Under the pieces are notes generated by a model, which was given only the letters and a program-made list of their open reading frames with translations, did no database searches and was not told the DNA's origin. A stretch of 64,000 nt of DNA from Halovenus carboxidivorans (GTDB lineage Archaea; Halobacteriota; Halobacteria; Halobacteriales; Haloarculaceae). Location of the stretch: contig NZ_WUUT01000003.1 of NCBI RefSeq assembly GCF_009831575.1, forward strand, positions 120,747 to 184,746, written 5' to 3'. Positions 25,126-33,513 of the stretch are shown here, one piece after another (position 1 is the stretch's first letter; each line of letters starts with the position of its first letter). The position numbers were made by a program, and so were the translations under genes.

Positions 25126-25250
25126 TGGTTGATGCTGTCGTCGACGCGGTCGGTCCGTTTCTCATCCCCGTCGTGCTGTTTGGACTCGGCGTGATCGGCT
25201 ACGCCGTTCTCCTCATCCTGACGCGCTGGGGCATCCTCAGCGAGGACTAA
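25125..25250 (+). CDS. 41-residue membrane micro-protein of the DtxR operon
   Basis: MVDAVVDAVGPFLIPVVLFG is followed by LGVIGYAVLLILTRWGILSED: one long hydrophobic helix (about residues 9-34) with a short polar C-terminus. Its ATG overlaps the TGA of the regulator gene (TGATG at 25123-25127), so it is almost certainly translated with it. No family recognised. Membrane micro-proteins often modulate transporters; here a metal transporter is a possible partner (inference). Confidence 0.6.
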   Translation: MVDAVVDAVGPFLIPVVLFGLGVIGYAVLLILTRWGILSED

Positions 25251-25574
25251 CTAAGCGTTCCTTTCAGAACTGAAGGCGCGTAAGCGACAGTATTCGGGCG
25301 TCCGAACGCCGCACCGAGGTGCATCCACGTGAACGAGATCGCGCTCGCGGCAGGGTTGGCCGCACCGCTGGTCTTTCCGCTGCCCGCGTATCGTGTGGGT
25401 AGCGGGTCGGGCTCGTCGTTCCGACCGACCAGAGCCGCCGGAGATGAACCGACCCAGCCGGACCGTTCCCGGCCGGAGCTCCGACGACTGATCCCGGTCG
25501 ACGCTGTGGGTCCGGTTCCGGAGGCTGTCCGCGCAATCGAAGGATTCAATCGCCCGAGTACCGACGAACGAACA
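25251..25574. other. Intergenic region before lysA, no gene seen
   Basis: 324 bases. The plus frame of lysA stays open back to 25329, but that part has no family match and lacks a fitting start, so I treat it as non-coding. The opposite-strand frame is low in acidic residues, unlike real genes here. No structured RNA was recognised. Confidence 0.4.
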
Positions 25575-26810
25575 ATGACAGCCTCTTCGCCGCCGATTCG
25601 TCGCCTGGCCGACTGGGATCACCGTCGGCTCGAACGGCTGGCCGACGAACACGGCACGCCACTGTACGTCCTCGACCCACAGCGGGTCCGCGAGAACTAC
25701 CAGCGGTTCGCGTCGGCGTTTCCCGACGCGCACGTGATGTACGCCGCCAAGGCCCACACCGGTCGTGCGGTGCTTTCGACGCTTCTCGACGCCGGTGCGG
25801 ACATCGAGTGTGCGGCACGAGGGGAACTCGAACGGGCGATTGCGGCCGGAGCGGATCCGAACACGCTGCAGTACACGGCGGTCAACCCTCCACAGGCGGA
25901 CGTGGAGTACGCCGCCGAGTTGGGCGCTGAGCACCCGGGACTGACGATCACCGCCGGCGCGCGAGACACCTTCAACCGGCTGGAAGCCGCCGGCTACGAC
26001 GGGCGCGTCGCGATCCGGATCAACCCCGGTATCGGGACCGGTCACCACGAGAAGGTGGCGACCGGCAAGGACGCGAAGTTCGGGATTCCGAAAGCGGAGG
26101 TGCCCGAACTGGCCGCCGAGTTGCGCGAGCGGTTCGATCTGGTCGGCCTGCACGCACACGTGGGAAGCGGCGTCCTCCAGGACGACCTCGACGACCACTG
26201 CCGAGCCATCGAGACCGTCGCTGACGTCGCCCGGGCGGTCGGCGACCTCGAATTTCTGGATATCGGCGGCGGCTTCGGCGTGCCGTACCGCGAGGAGGAC
26301 GACCCGCTGGACGTGTCGGTCGTCGGCCGGCGCGTCCGGGAGGCGGTCGGTGACCTCGACGCGCAGTTGGCGCTGGAACCGGGCCGATACGTCGTCGCCG
26401 ACGCCGAACTCATCCTGACTCGGGTGAACACGATCAAAGAGACCGACGCGGCGACCGTCGTCGGCGTCGACGCCTCGCTGGCGACGCTGATCCGACCGGC
26501 GATGTTCGACTCCTATCACCCGATCCGCAACGTCAGCGCCCCCGACCGCGAACCCGAACCCGTCTCCGTCGGGGGGCCGTGCTGTACGAGCGCGGACGTC
26601 TTCTGCACTGACCGTCCGATTGCCCGGCCCCGGCGGGAGGATCTGCTCGCCATCGGCAACGCCGGCGCGTACGGCTACGAACTCGCCAACCAGTTCCACT
26701 CACAGCCCCGCCCCGCCGAGGTCGCACTCGACGACGACGGCGCTCGGGTCGTCCGCGAGCGCGAGACGCTTGCCGACGTGACCCGGGTCGAGACCGGCTT
26801 CGACTCGTAG
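25575..26810 (+). CDS. lysA: Diaminopimelate decarboxylase
   Basis: PLP enzyme of the alanine-racemase fold that makes L-lysine from meso-diaminopimelate. 411 residues. The PLP lysine is Lys59 in VMYAAKAHTG. Other motifs: GLHAHVGSG, the phosphate-binding FLDIGGGFGVPY, LEPGRYVVADAE, and the second-subunit residues GGPCCTSADVF with the conserved Cys. Start ATG 25575 (MTASSPPIRR) gives the normal length. dapE follows shortly downstream, so the two lysine genes are grouped; they are separated by one 47-residue membrane protein gene. Confidence 0.94.
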   Translation: MTASSPPIRRLADWDHRRLERLADEHGTPLYVLDPQRVRENYQRFASAFPDAHVMYAAKAHTGRAVLSTLLDAGADIECAARGELERAIAAGADPNTLQYTAVNPPQADVEYAAELGAEHPGLTITAGARDTFNRLEAAGYDGRVAIRINPGIGTGHHEKVATGKDAKFGIPKAEVPELAAELRERFDLVGLHAHVGSGVLQDDLDDHCRAIETVADVARAVGDLEFLDIGGGFGVPYREEDDPLDVSVVGRRVREAVGDLDAQLALEPGRYVVADAELILTRVNTIKETDAATVVGVDASLATLIRPAMFDSYHPIRNVSAPDREPEPVSVGGPCCTSADVFCTDRPIARPRREDLLAIGNAGAYGYELANQFHSQPRPAEVALDDDGARVVRERETLADVTRVETGFDS

Positions 26811-26852
26811 GAGTTCGTTCGGATTTTTATACCCGGGGGGCCAAGCCCGACT

Positions 26853-26996
26853 ATGAGCCGTCTCCCCGACATCGTCCTGATGCCAGTCGACGACGACAGT
26901 GAGTACGTCAAACACGTCTACGCGATCGTCCTCTTCTGGACCGCGCTCGTGATCATCGCGGGCATCGGACTCGCAATGGTCGCACTCCTCACCTGA
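26853..26996 (+). CDS. 47-residue membrane protein between lysA and dapE
   Basis: MSRLPDIVLMPVDDDSEYVK followed by a single membrane helix (HVYAIVLFWTALVIIAGIGL, then AMVALLT). The strong TATA-like box ATTTTTATACCC (about 26823-26834) lies about 25 nt upstream of the ATG, so it has its own leaderless promoter, which may also drive dapE 13 nt downstream. No family recognised. Confidence 0.65.
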   Translation: MSRLPDIVLMPVDDDSEYVKHVYAIVLFWTALVIIAGIGLAMVALLT

Positions 26997-27009
26997 GAGC
27001 CCTTCGGAA

Positions 27010-28074
27010 ATGAGCTTTCGACTCCCGGCGTTTCACGAGCAAGCGGTCTCGACGCCGTCGCACGAGGACGTTACGGCGATGCGTGATCTCCTCGTCGAGA
27101 CACTCGCATCCGCCGGTGTCGATCCCGAAATCGACGAAGCGGGCAACGTCCTCGCCCACAGAGGGACGGGCGACCAACTCGTTTTGAACACCCACATCGA
27201 CACCGTTCCGCCGCATGTCCCCTACGAACGCGAGGGTGATCTCGTCCGCGGACGCGGTGCCTGTGACGCCAAGGGACCGCTCGCGGCCTTTGTCGACGCC
27301 TTCCTGCACGCGGAGATCGACGGCCGACTCACGCTGGCGGTGACCACCAACGAGGAGACGACACAGACCGGCGGCGCACACCTCGGCGAGACGCTCGACG
27401 CGGACGGCTACATCGTCGGTGAGCCGACCGATCTCGACGTGTGTATCGCCGCCCGCGGGCAGTTCGAGGGCGAGGTGCGGATCCGCGGCGAGAGCGGCCA
27501 CGCCAGCGATCCCGCGAACGGCGAGAACGCGATCCGGACGGCCGCGCCGATCCTCCAGGCGCTCGAGTCCTACGACGAAACCCGCGGACCGGGCGCACAC
27601 GACCTGCTCGGCCGACCGACGCTGACTCCCTCGGTCATCGAGGGGGGCGAGGCGATCAACCAGATCCCCGGGGAGTGCACGATCCAGTTCGACCGCCGGA
27701 CGGTCCCCCCCGAGACGGTCGAGGAGTTCTTTGCTGATCTTCGCGAGCATCTCGACGGCTGGCTCACGGACGGGTACGACCTGGAGGTCGGGTTGATTCG
27801 GCCCGACATGCCCGCACCCGAGGCCTTCGCGACCGACTCCGACGCGTCGCTGGTCGAGGCGCTGGCGACGGCAAGCGGCGGTCAACGGCGCCCGTTCGGG
27901 GCCGCAACCGAGGCCTCGTACTTCGCCGACGACGCGCCCGTCGTCGTCTTCGGCCCCGGCGTGCTCGCCGACGAGGAGGGTCCTGTCGCTCACGCCGACC
28001 GCGAGTACGTCCGGCTGTCAGATGTCGAGGCGGCGGCGGAGGCGGTGCGAACCGCCGTCGAGCAGTTGCTCTGA
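27010..28074 (+). CDS. dapE: Succinyl-diaminopimelate desuccinylase (M20 family)
   Basis: 354 residues. M20 metal ligands are visible: His62 and Asp64 in NTHIDTVPPH, the bridging Asp in RGRGACDAKGPLAAF, catalytic and metal Glu in TTNEETTQTGG, and Asp or Glu in VGEPTDLDVCIAARGQ, with the C-terminal His in GPVAHADREYV. The lid domain includes ESGHASDPANGENAI. Context next to lysA favours a lysine-pathway deacylase; M20 members are hard to tell apart, and a LysK-type or other amidohydrolase role is possible. Confidence 0.87.
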   Translation: MSFRLPAFHEQAVSTPSHEDVTAMRDLLVETLASAGVDPEIDEAGNVLAHRGTGDQLVLNTHIDTVPPHVPYEREGDLVRGRGACDAKGPLAAFVDAFLHAEIDGRLTLAVTTNEETTQTGGAHLGETLDADGYIVGEPTDLDVCIAARGQFEGEVRIRGESGHASDPANGENAIRTAAPILQALESYDETRGPGAHDLLGRPTLTPSVIEGGEAINQIPGECTIQFDRRTVPPETVEEFFADLREHLDGWLTDGYDLEVGLIRPDMPAPEAFATDSDASLVEALATASGGQRRPFGAATEASYFADDAPVVVFGPGVLADEEGPVAHADREYVRLSDVEAAAEAVRTAVEQLL

Positions 28075-28113
28075 CACGGACAGGTTCAGGTGGCTGGCGG
28101 CCGTATACCGGCT

Positions 28114-28473
28114 ATGACTGATCTTCGCCAGTTCGTCAAGCAGGTGGCGGTGTTACTGCTGGTCGCGTTCGCTCTCGGTGCGGTCCTGACGCCTCCGAAC
28201 CCGACGACGCAACTCTCCTTCGCCGCCGGCGCGATTCCGGTCGTGTTCGCAACGGCGTACGTTCTCGCCTCGCGAACCGACGGTGAGCAGTTCCCGCAGT
28301 TTCTCGGCGTCTCGGTGGCCGGGACGGTTCTCATCTGGTTCGTCGGCTCTTTCCTCTCGCCGTCCGGCATCGGGATCGGCTCCGGATGGATCGCCCTCGC
28401 GGCCGCGTTCGTCGTCGCGTACGCGGTCGTCTATCACGACGAGCGAGCGATCCGCGGCCCGAGTCTGGAGTGA
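28114..28473 (+). CDS. Membrane protein, function unknown
   Basis: 119 residues with four predicted membrane segments (about residues 10-27, 35-52, 64-82 and 90-107); AFALGAVLTPPNPTTQLSFA marks a proline-rich loop between the first two. Start at ATG 28114 in MTDLRQFVKQ, directly after dapE (gap 39 nt). Resembles the small polytopic proteins common in haloarchaea; no function can be inferred. Confidence 0.65.
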   Translation: MTDLRQFVKQVAVLLLVAFALGAVLTPPNPTTQLSFAAGAIPVVFATAYVLASRTDGEQFPQFLGVSVAGTVLIWFVGSFLSPSGIGIGSGWIALAAAFVVAYAVVYHDERAIRGPSLE

Positions 28474-28533
28474 GTCTCGAACGTGCCGTGACAAACCGGC
28501 CGGCTTTTTATGCCGCACGTCCCAGAAGAGACC

Positions 28534-30642
28534 ATGAGCCACGACCAACTACCGACGGACCAGCCAGCGGTGGTCACCTGCGGGTTGCCTTACGCCAACG
28601 GCAACCTCCACGTGGGCCACCTGCGCAGTTACGTCGCTGGTGACCTGTTCAGTCGGGCGTTGCGGCGTGTCGGCCAACAGACAGCGTTCGTCTGTGGCTC
28701 CGATATGCACGGGACGCCCGTCGCGGTCAACGCCGCGGAGGAGGGGGTCGAACCGCGGGAGTTCGCACTCGAGTACCACGAACAGTACGAGAAACGGTTT
28801 CCCCAGTTCAACGTCGAGTTCGACAACTACGGCCACACCGACGACGAGACCAACACGGAACTGACCCAGGAGTTCGTCCGCTCGTGGATCGACAACGACC
28901 ACGTCCACGAGAAGGAGATCCAGGTGGCGTACGATCCCGACGCCGACCAGTGGCTGCCGGACCGGTACGTCGAGGGAACCTGTCCGTACTGCGGGGAGCG
29001 AGCGCGAGGCGACGAGTGTGACGAGGGCTGTCAGCGCCACCTCGAACCCGGCGAGGTCGAGGAGCCGACGAGCACGCTCACCGGCAACCCCGCGGAGTAC
29101 CGCGAACGGGACCACAAGTTCCTCCGTCTCTCGGACTTCCAGGAGTATCTCCAGGGCTTTCTCGACCGTCTCGAAGGCACCGAGCGCGCCCAGAGCCAGC
29201 CGCGGGAGTGGATCGAGGGCGAACTCGAAGACCTCTGTATCACCCGCGATATGGACTGGGGGATCGATTATCCCGGAGATGGAGAGGAGGATCTCGTGCT
29301 CTACGTCTGGGTCGACGCACCGATCGAGTACGTCTCCTCGACCAAACAGTACACCGAACGCGTCGGTGCCGATACCTTCGACTGGGAGCAGGCCTGGAAG
29401 ATCGACGGCGAGGAACGCCACGGCACCGAGTGGGACGAGGCGTGGACCGACGACTCCGGTGAGATCATTCACCTGATCGGTCCCGACATTATCCAACATC
29501 ACTGCGTCTTCTGGCCGGCTATGCTCCGGGGCGCGGGCTACAACGAACCCCGGGCGGTCCTCGCTACGGGCTTTGTCGGCATCGACGGCAAGTCGCTCTC
29601 GACCTCGCGGGGCCGGGCCGTCTGGGCCTCGGAGTATCTCGACGAGGGGTTCCACCCGGATCTGTTCCGCTACTACACCGCGACCGGCAGCGGGCTGGAA
29701 AACGACGTGGACTTCTCCTGGGATCGGTTCCAGCAGCGGGTCAACGGCGAACTCGTCGGCAACCTCGGCAACTTCTGTTACCGCGGCCTGCTCTTTGCCC
29801 ACCGCAACTACGACGGCACGCCGGAGGCCGATCCGAGCGAGGCGGTCGTCGAGCGGATCGAGGCCGCAATCGACGAGTTCGAGACCGCAGTCGCCGAGTA
29901 CGACGTGCGGACGCTCGGCCAGGTCGCCGTCGACCTCGCGGATTTCGGCAACGAGTACATCCAGCAGAACGAGCCGTGGAACCTCGTCGACGACGACCCC
30001 GAAGAGGCCGCACAGGTGATCCGCGACTGCGTCCAACTCGCCAAAGCCTGTGCGCTGTTGATGCAGCCAGTCATGCCCGAGAAGGCCGAGAATCTGTGGG
30101 CCCAACTTGGCGAGGACGGATCGGTTCACGATCCGGAACTGTCGGCCGCCCTCGAAGAACCGCCCGAACAGTTCGGCGAACCCGAGGAACTGTTCACACA
30201 GGTCGAAGACGAGACCATCGAGGCCCTCAACGAGAAGCTTCGCGACCGGGTCGCCGAGTCCGACGACTCCGACGACGACAGCGACGAGTCCGAGGAGGCC
30301 GCCGATCTACCCGCGCTCGAAGACGAACGGATTAGCTTCGAGCAGTTTCAGGACATCGACATGCGCGTCGGTGAAATCACCGCGGCCGAACCCATCGACG
30401 GCGCCGACGAACTGGTTCGGCTGGAGGTCGACATCGGCGTCGAGACCCGGCAGGTCGTCGCCGGCCTGAAACAACTGCACGATACCGACGACCTCCCCGG
30501 TACGCGGGTCGTCCTGCTGGCGAACATGGAGAAAGCCGAACTGTTCGGCTACGAGTCCAACGGGATGGTGCTCGCGGCGGGCGAGCAGGCGGACCTGCTC
30601 ACCACCCACGAGGACGCACCGCTAGGCACCCGGATTCGGTAG
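28534..30642 (+). CDS. metG: Methionyl-tRNA synthetase
   Basis: Charges tRNA-Met. 702 residues. HIGH motif HVGHL (26-30), zinc knuckles CPYCGERARGDECDEGC, catalytic region FVCGSDMHGTPVAV and IHLIGPDIIQHHCVFWP. The KMSKS signature reads GKSLSTSRGRAVW at residue 353 on, without the two usual lysines. The anticodon-binding helical domain contains QQNEPWNL, and residues from about 595 (RISFEQFQDIDMRVGEITAA) are the EMAP-II/Trbp111 tRNA-binding domain. A highly acidic linker joins them. Start ATG 28534 fits a TATA-like box GGCTTTTTATG about 27 nt upstream, favouring it over ATG 28510. Confidence 0.95.
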   Translation: MSHDQLPTDQPAVVTCGLPYANGNLHVGHLRSYVAGDLFSRALRRVGQQTAFVCGSDMHGTPVAVNAAEEGVEPREFALEYHEQYEKRFPQFNVEFDNYGHTDDETNTELTQEFVRSWIDNDHVHEKEIQVAYDPDADQWLPDRYVEGTCPYCGERARGDECDEGCQRHLEPGEVEEPTSTLTGNPAEYRERDHKFLRLSDFQEYLQGFLDRLEGTERAQSQPREWIEGELEDLCITRDMDWGIDYPGDGEEDLVLYVWVDAPIEYVSSTKQYTERVGADTFDWEQAWKIDGEERHGTEWDEAWTDDSGEIIHLIGPDIIQHHCVFWPAMLRGAGYNEPRAVLATGFVGIDGKSLSTSRGRAVWASEYLDEGFHPDLFRYYTATGSGLENDVDFSWDRFQQRVNGELVGNLGNFCYRGLLFAHRNYDGTPEADPSEAVVERIEAAIDEFETAVAEYDVRTLGQVAVDLADFGNEYIQQNEPWNLVDDDPEEAAQVIRDCVQLAKACALLMQPVMPEKAENLWAQLGEDGSVHDPELSAALEEPPEQFGEPEELFTQVEDETIEALNEKLRDRVAESDDSDDDSDESEEAADLPALEDERISFEQFQDIDMRVGEITAAEPIDGADELVRLEVDIGVETRQVVAGLKQLHDTDDLPGTRVVLLANMEKAELFGYESNGMVLAAGEQADLLTTHEDAPLGTRIR

Positions 30643-30681
30643 CGAGGCAGACTTTTCCTTCTCGATGTCGTAGGACGGCGT

Positions 30682-30927
30682 ATGGCAGCACCGCCAGGCG
30701 AGATCGATGACGACGACAGCGACGACGAGTGGCGATTCTCGGTCGAGGACGTGAGCGCCGAGGAGACGACCGGCGAGAGCGACGGCTCGGGCGGTAACAT
30801 CGCGGGAACGCTCGACCGGAACCAGCCGCTCGAACCGGGAGAGATCGACCCGGAAAACGCCGTCTTCGTGGTGCTCGGCGTCCTGATCGTCGTCGTCCTG
30901 ATCGCCGCGGCAATCCTCGGCTTCTAA
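30682..30927 (+). CDS. Single-pass membrane protein with acidic N-terminus
   Basis: 81 residues. An acidic cytoplasmic part (MAAPPGEIDDDDSDDEWRFS) and the segment GNIAGTLDRNQPLEPGEIDP precede one C-terminal membrane helix, NAVFVVLGVLIVVVLIAAAI. The pattern of a tail-anchored small protein is frequent in haloarchaea next to housekeeping genes. Function unknown. Overlaps the stop of the convergent SRPBCC gene. Confidence 0.7.
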   Translation: MAAPPGEIDDDDSDDEWRFSVEDVSAEETTGESDGSGGNIAGTLDRNQPLEPGEIDPENAVFVVLGVLIVVVLIAAAILGF

Positions 30928-31460
30928 ACGGAGTCCGGCGTCTCGTGGATTTCGAGGGGCACGTCTCGCCGCCGCCCTTCGAGGTCGCGGACGATCCGCC
31001 GGACGATCTGTTCGGCCTCGGTACGGATCTTCGGCGTCACCTTCCGGACGACCCAATCGACGGAGGTCAGCGCGGGGAGATCGATCGCTCCAGCACTCGC
31101 CGAGTCGGGATCGAACTCGACGTAGAACCTGACGCGGGAGGCGGTCGACTCCTCCTCTGGTGCCGATTCGGGTTCGGGTTCGATCTGCCAGTAACCGCTG
31201 GCGTCGAGATCCTTGATCAGTTCCCAGTCGATCCGGTTCGGCGGGTCGATGTCGGTGACCTTCGACCGGGCGGTGTAGCTGAGCTTCCACCACGCGAAGG
31301 TCAGATCGTACTCCGTCTCCGGGCGGCCGTCTCCGTATCGGCGGATCTCGTCGAGATACTCCGAGTACTTCGCGTACCGCGGGAAATCGACGAGAAAGTC
31401 GTAGATCTCCGGCGGCGGCAAGTACACCAGCGTACTGACTTCGAGACGGTCCACACCCAC
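30924..31460 (-). CDS. SRPBCC (START-like) family protein
   Basis: 178 residues. The beginning LEVSTLVYLPPPEIYDFLVD and FPRYAKYSEYLDEIRRYGDG match the polyketide cyclase/COQ10-like branch, followed by antiparallel strands YDLTFAWWKLSYTARSKVTD and RVRFYVEFDPDSASAGAIDL. These proteins bind hydrophobic ligands in a helix-grip pocket. The ligand here is unknown. An acidic EPEPESAPEEES loop is inserted between strands. Confidence 0.75.
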   Translation of the reverse strand: MGVDRLEVSTLVYLPPPEIYDFLVDFPRYAKYSEYLDEIRRYGDGRPETEYDLTFAWWKLSYTARSKVTDIDPPNRIDWELIKDLDASGYWQIEPEPESAPEEESTASRVRFYVEFDPDSASAGAIDLPALTSVDWVVRKVTPKIRTEAEQIVRRIVRDLEGRRRDVPLEIHETPDSV

Positions 31461-31521
31461 AGTAAGGGCGTCTGCGGACTAAAATGACCGGGCACATATG
31501 GACCCGGTTCGAACGCCGCGT

Positions 31522-32253
31522 ATGAGCACGACCCCAGCCGTAACGATCATCGGTGCCGGCCCCGCGGGCCTGACCGCAGGCATCTACACCGCCCGCGCCG
31601 GACTCGATACGACGGTGTTGCAGGGCGGGCAGTCGATCCTGAACCGCAACGCACACCTGGAAAACGTCCCCGGGTTCCCCGCCGGGATCAACGCCCGCCG
31701 GTATCTCGAGTTGACTCGCGATCAGGCCCGGCGCAACGACTGCACGATCCGAGAGGGGACCGTCCGGGCGGTGCGACCGACCGAGGACGGGTTTCTGGTC
31801 GAGACCGAGGACGACCGCTACCGGAGCGAGTACGTCATCTGCGCCTCGTGGGCGGACACGAGCTATCTCGACGACATCGACGGCATCGGGATCATCAGCC
31901 GCGGATCGAAGGCGTACATCGACGTCGAAGACGACGGCGCTACCGGCGTCGACGGACTGTACGCCGCCGGTCGGATCGCCGGCGAACCCCACCAGACCGT
32001 CGTCAGCGCCGGTCACGGCGCGAAAGTCGCGCTCTCGGTGATCCACGACTCGGAGGTGCCGTTCTACCACGACTGGGTCGCCCCCGAGGGGTATTTCACC
32101 GACCGCGGCCGCGACGTCCCTCCGGGCTGTGAAGAGATCACCGACGAGGAGCGAGCGCGCCGCGAGGAAGAGACGCTCGCCGTCATGCAGGAGTACTTCG
32201 CCGACCGCCATCCCGAGGGTCCGACACAGCACCCGAGCGTCCGCGACGAGTAA
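31522..32253 (+). CDS. Minimal FAD-dependent oxidoreductase related to thioredoxin reductase
   Basis: 243 residues. The FAD-binding start is TIIGAGPAGLTAGIYTARAG and the end DGLYAAGRIAGEPHQTVVSAGHGAKVALSVI is that of thioredoxin reductase. It is about 70 residues shorter than TrxR because the NADPH-binding domain with the CxxC redox pair is missing: from YVICASWADTSYLDD the chain goes directly into the second FAD segment. A charged C-terminal extension follows. So it may use another donor, or reduce FAD through a partner. Start ATG 31522 (MSTTPAVTIIG). Confidence 0.78.
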   Translation: MSTTPAVTIIGAGPAGLTAGIYTARAGLDTTVLQGGQSILNRNAHLENVPGFPAGINARRYLELTRDQARRNDCTIREGTVRAVRPTEDGFLVETEDDRYRSEYVICASWADTSYLDDIDGIGIISRGSKAYIDVEDDGATGVDGLYAAGRIAGEPHQTVVSAGHGAKVALSVIHDSEVPFYHDWVAPEGYFTDRGRDVPPGCEEITDEERARREEETLAVMQEYFADRHPEGPTQHPSVRDE

Positions 32254-32328
32254 CTCTAATTATCACTGTTGATACTCACGGGGCAAGATTAGCATACGCC
32301 GCTGTGTGAATACGAACCATAGGGGAGC

Positions 32329-33216
32329 ATGTCCAGTCGCTCGAACCCGGGACGCCTGTACAATCGACGGGTCACGAGACACATCAAGTCGCTGCTCCCG
32401 GAGCGGGTCAGCCCGGGCGACGACTTCACCTTCGGGGGGAAAGCGATCGTCGACCGCGAGAACAACCCCGGCAAACCCGCCGGCGGCACCTGCGAGATCA
32501 AGTGCTACGTCGGTGAGGACGGCCAACTCGCCGTGTTGGAGAAGTCCGAACTCGCCTTCCGCGGCGAGGTCGTCTGGGCCTGCTGGAACCGCATCCGGCG
32601 GACACACACGGTCGACGCTCCGGATCTCCCGCCGTTTCGGTATCACGTCCAGACCCAGATTCTGGACCGGGGCAACCGCAAGCGCGACGAGACGATCGTC
32701 AGTCTCGCGGGCCTCGAAGAGATGCCGGTCTACGGCGGCCGAGAGGCGCAGGCGGCACTGCTTCTGGCGGAGAGTCTCGCCGTCGAGAAGGCTGTCGCGC
32801 CCGAACAGCGTTCGGACGTCTGTTGCTCGCTCCACCGGCTCCCGTCGCTTCCGCGGTTGGTCGACAGAGGTGAGATCATCAGGCTCAGTTGGCGGGAACT
32901 CGACGAACTGGTCGGGCCGGACGCCGAGATGATCGCCGCCAACGCCAGCGTCGAACGCGTCCCGGACGAGGAACGCGAGGAAGCCGTCGCCAAAGGCGTC
33001 AAAATCTTCACCGACGAGGACTCCGATGTCGAGGACGAGCAGTTCACCGAAGGCCGCACCCGCCGTCGGACCGAGACGCCGGACGAACACGAGCGCCGCG
33101 AGCGCGACGCCCGCTCGCTCCCGGACGACATGAGTCCCGAGGAGGCCGAGGAGAAACTGATCGAGATGGCCGAGGAAATCTACGAGATGCGGGCCGGTGA
33201 GGAAGGCTCCGAGTGA
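32329..33216 (+). CDS. Hypothetical protein
   Basis: 295 residues, acidic, no membrane segment. The first part MSSRSNPGRLYNRRVTRHIK and EVVWACWNRIRRTHTVDAPD is rich in Arg/Trp and may bind nucleic acid or nucleotide; the end (AEEKLIEMAEEIYEMRAGEE) is helical. VCCSLHRLPSLPRLV carries two adjacent Cys. I do not recognise the family. Upstream the DNA is AT-rich (32254-32310) and should contain the promoter. Confidence 0.7.
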   Translation: MSSRSNPGRLYNRRVTRHIKSLLPERVSPGDDFTFGGKAIVDRENNPGKPAGGTCEIKCYVGEDGQLAVLEKSELAFRGEVVWACWNRIRRTHTVDAPDLPPFRYHVQTQILDRGNRKRDETIVSLAGLEEMPVYGGREAQAALLLAESLAVEKAVAPEQRSDVCCSLHRLPSLPRLVDRGEIIRLSWRELDELVGPDAEMIAANASVERVPDEEREEAVAKGVKIFTDEDSDVEDEQFTEGRTRRRTETPDEHERRERDARSLPDDMSPEEAEEKLIEMAEEIYEMRAGEEGSE

Positions 33217-33253
33217 GCGGGCAACCGGGTCCGCGTTCCGCCGATAGCGGTAA

Positions 33254-33397
33254 TCTGGCACGAGCGGCAATCTGCTCGCCGTCGACGGTTCCGACGGCTC
33301 GGAGAGCGACGACGGCTCCGGCCCCGGGTTCGGGCCGGCGACGACCGTCGCCGCTCTCGCGGGCGTCGGCTATCTACTCCGACGCCGACAGCACTGA
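33254..33397 (+). pseudogene. Orphan PGF-CTERM sorting tail of a lost surface protein
   Basis: A frame of 47 codons without a start, preceded by in-frame stops at 33245 and 33251. It reads VDGSDGSESDDGSGPGFGPA, TTVAALAGVGYLL, RRRQH, stop: an acidic linker, the PGF motif, a hydrophobic helix and a basic end. This is the tripartite PGF-CTERM signal cut by archaeosortase A in haloarchaeal S-layer and surface proteins. The rest of the protein is absent because the upstream gene ends 38 nt before. Most likely the 3' remnant of a deleted gene. Confidence 0.7.
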
Positions 33398-33513
33398 GTT
33401 CGGTGTCGGTACTCTGCGAGCGGACCCCGTGACACAGATTGTCGTGCTGTCTGCGAGTCAGCAACTGCTCTGTTACCTCGACAGCGGAGAACGGAAAGAT
33501 AGAGCCGGCGTCG

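Noticed and set aside
25329..25574. N-terminal extension of lysA by 82 codons
   Set aside because: Sequence has no match to the decarboxylase family; the ATG at 25575 gives the normal length.
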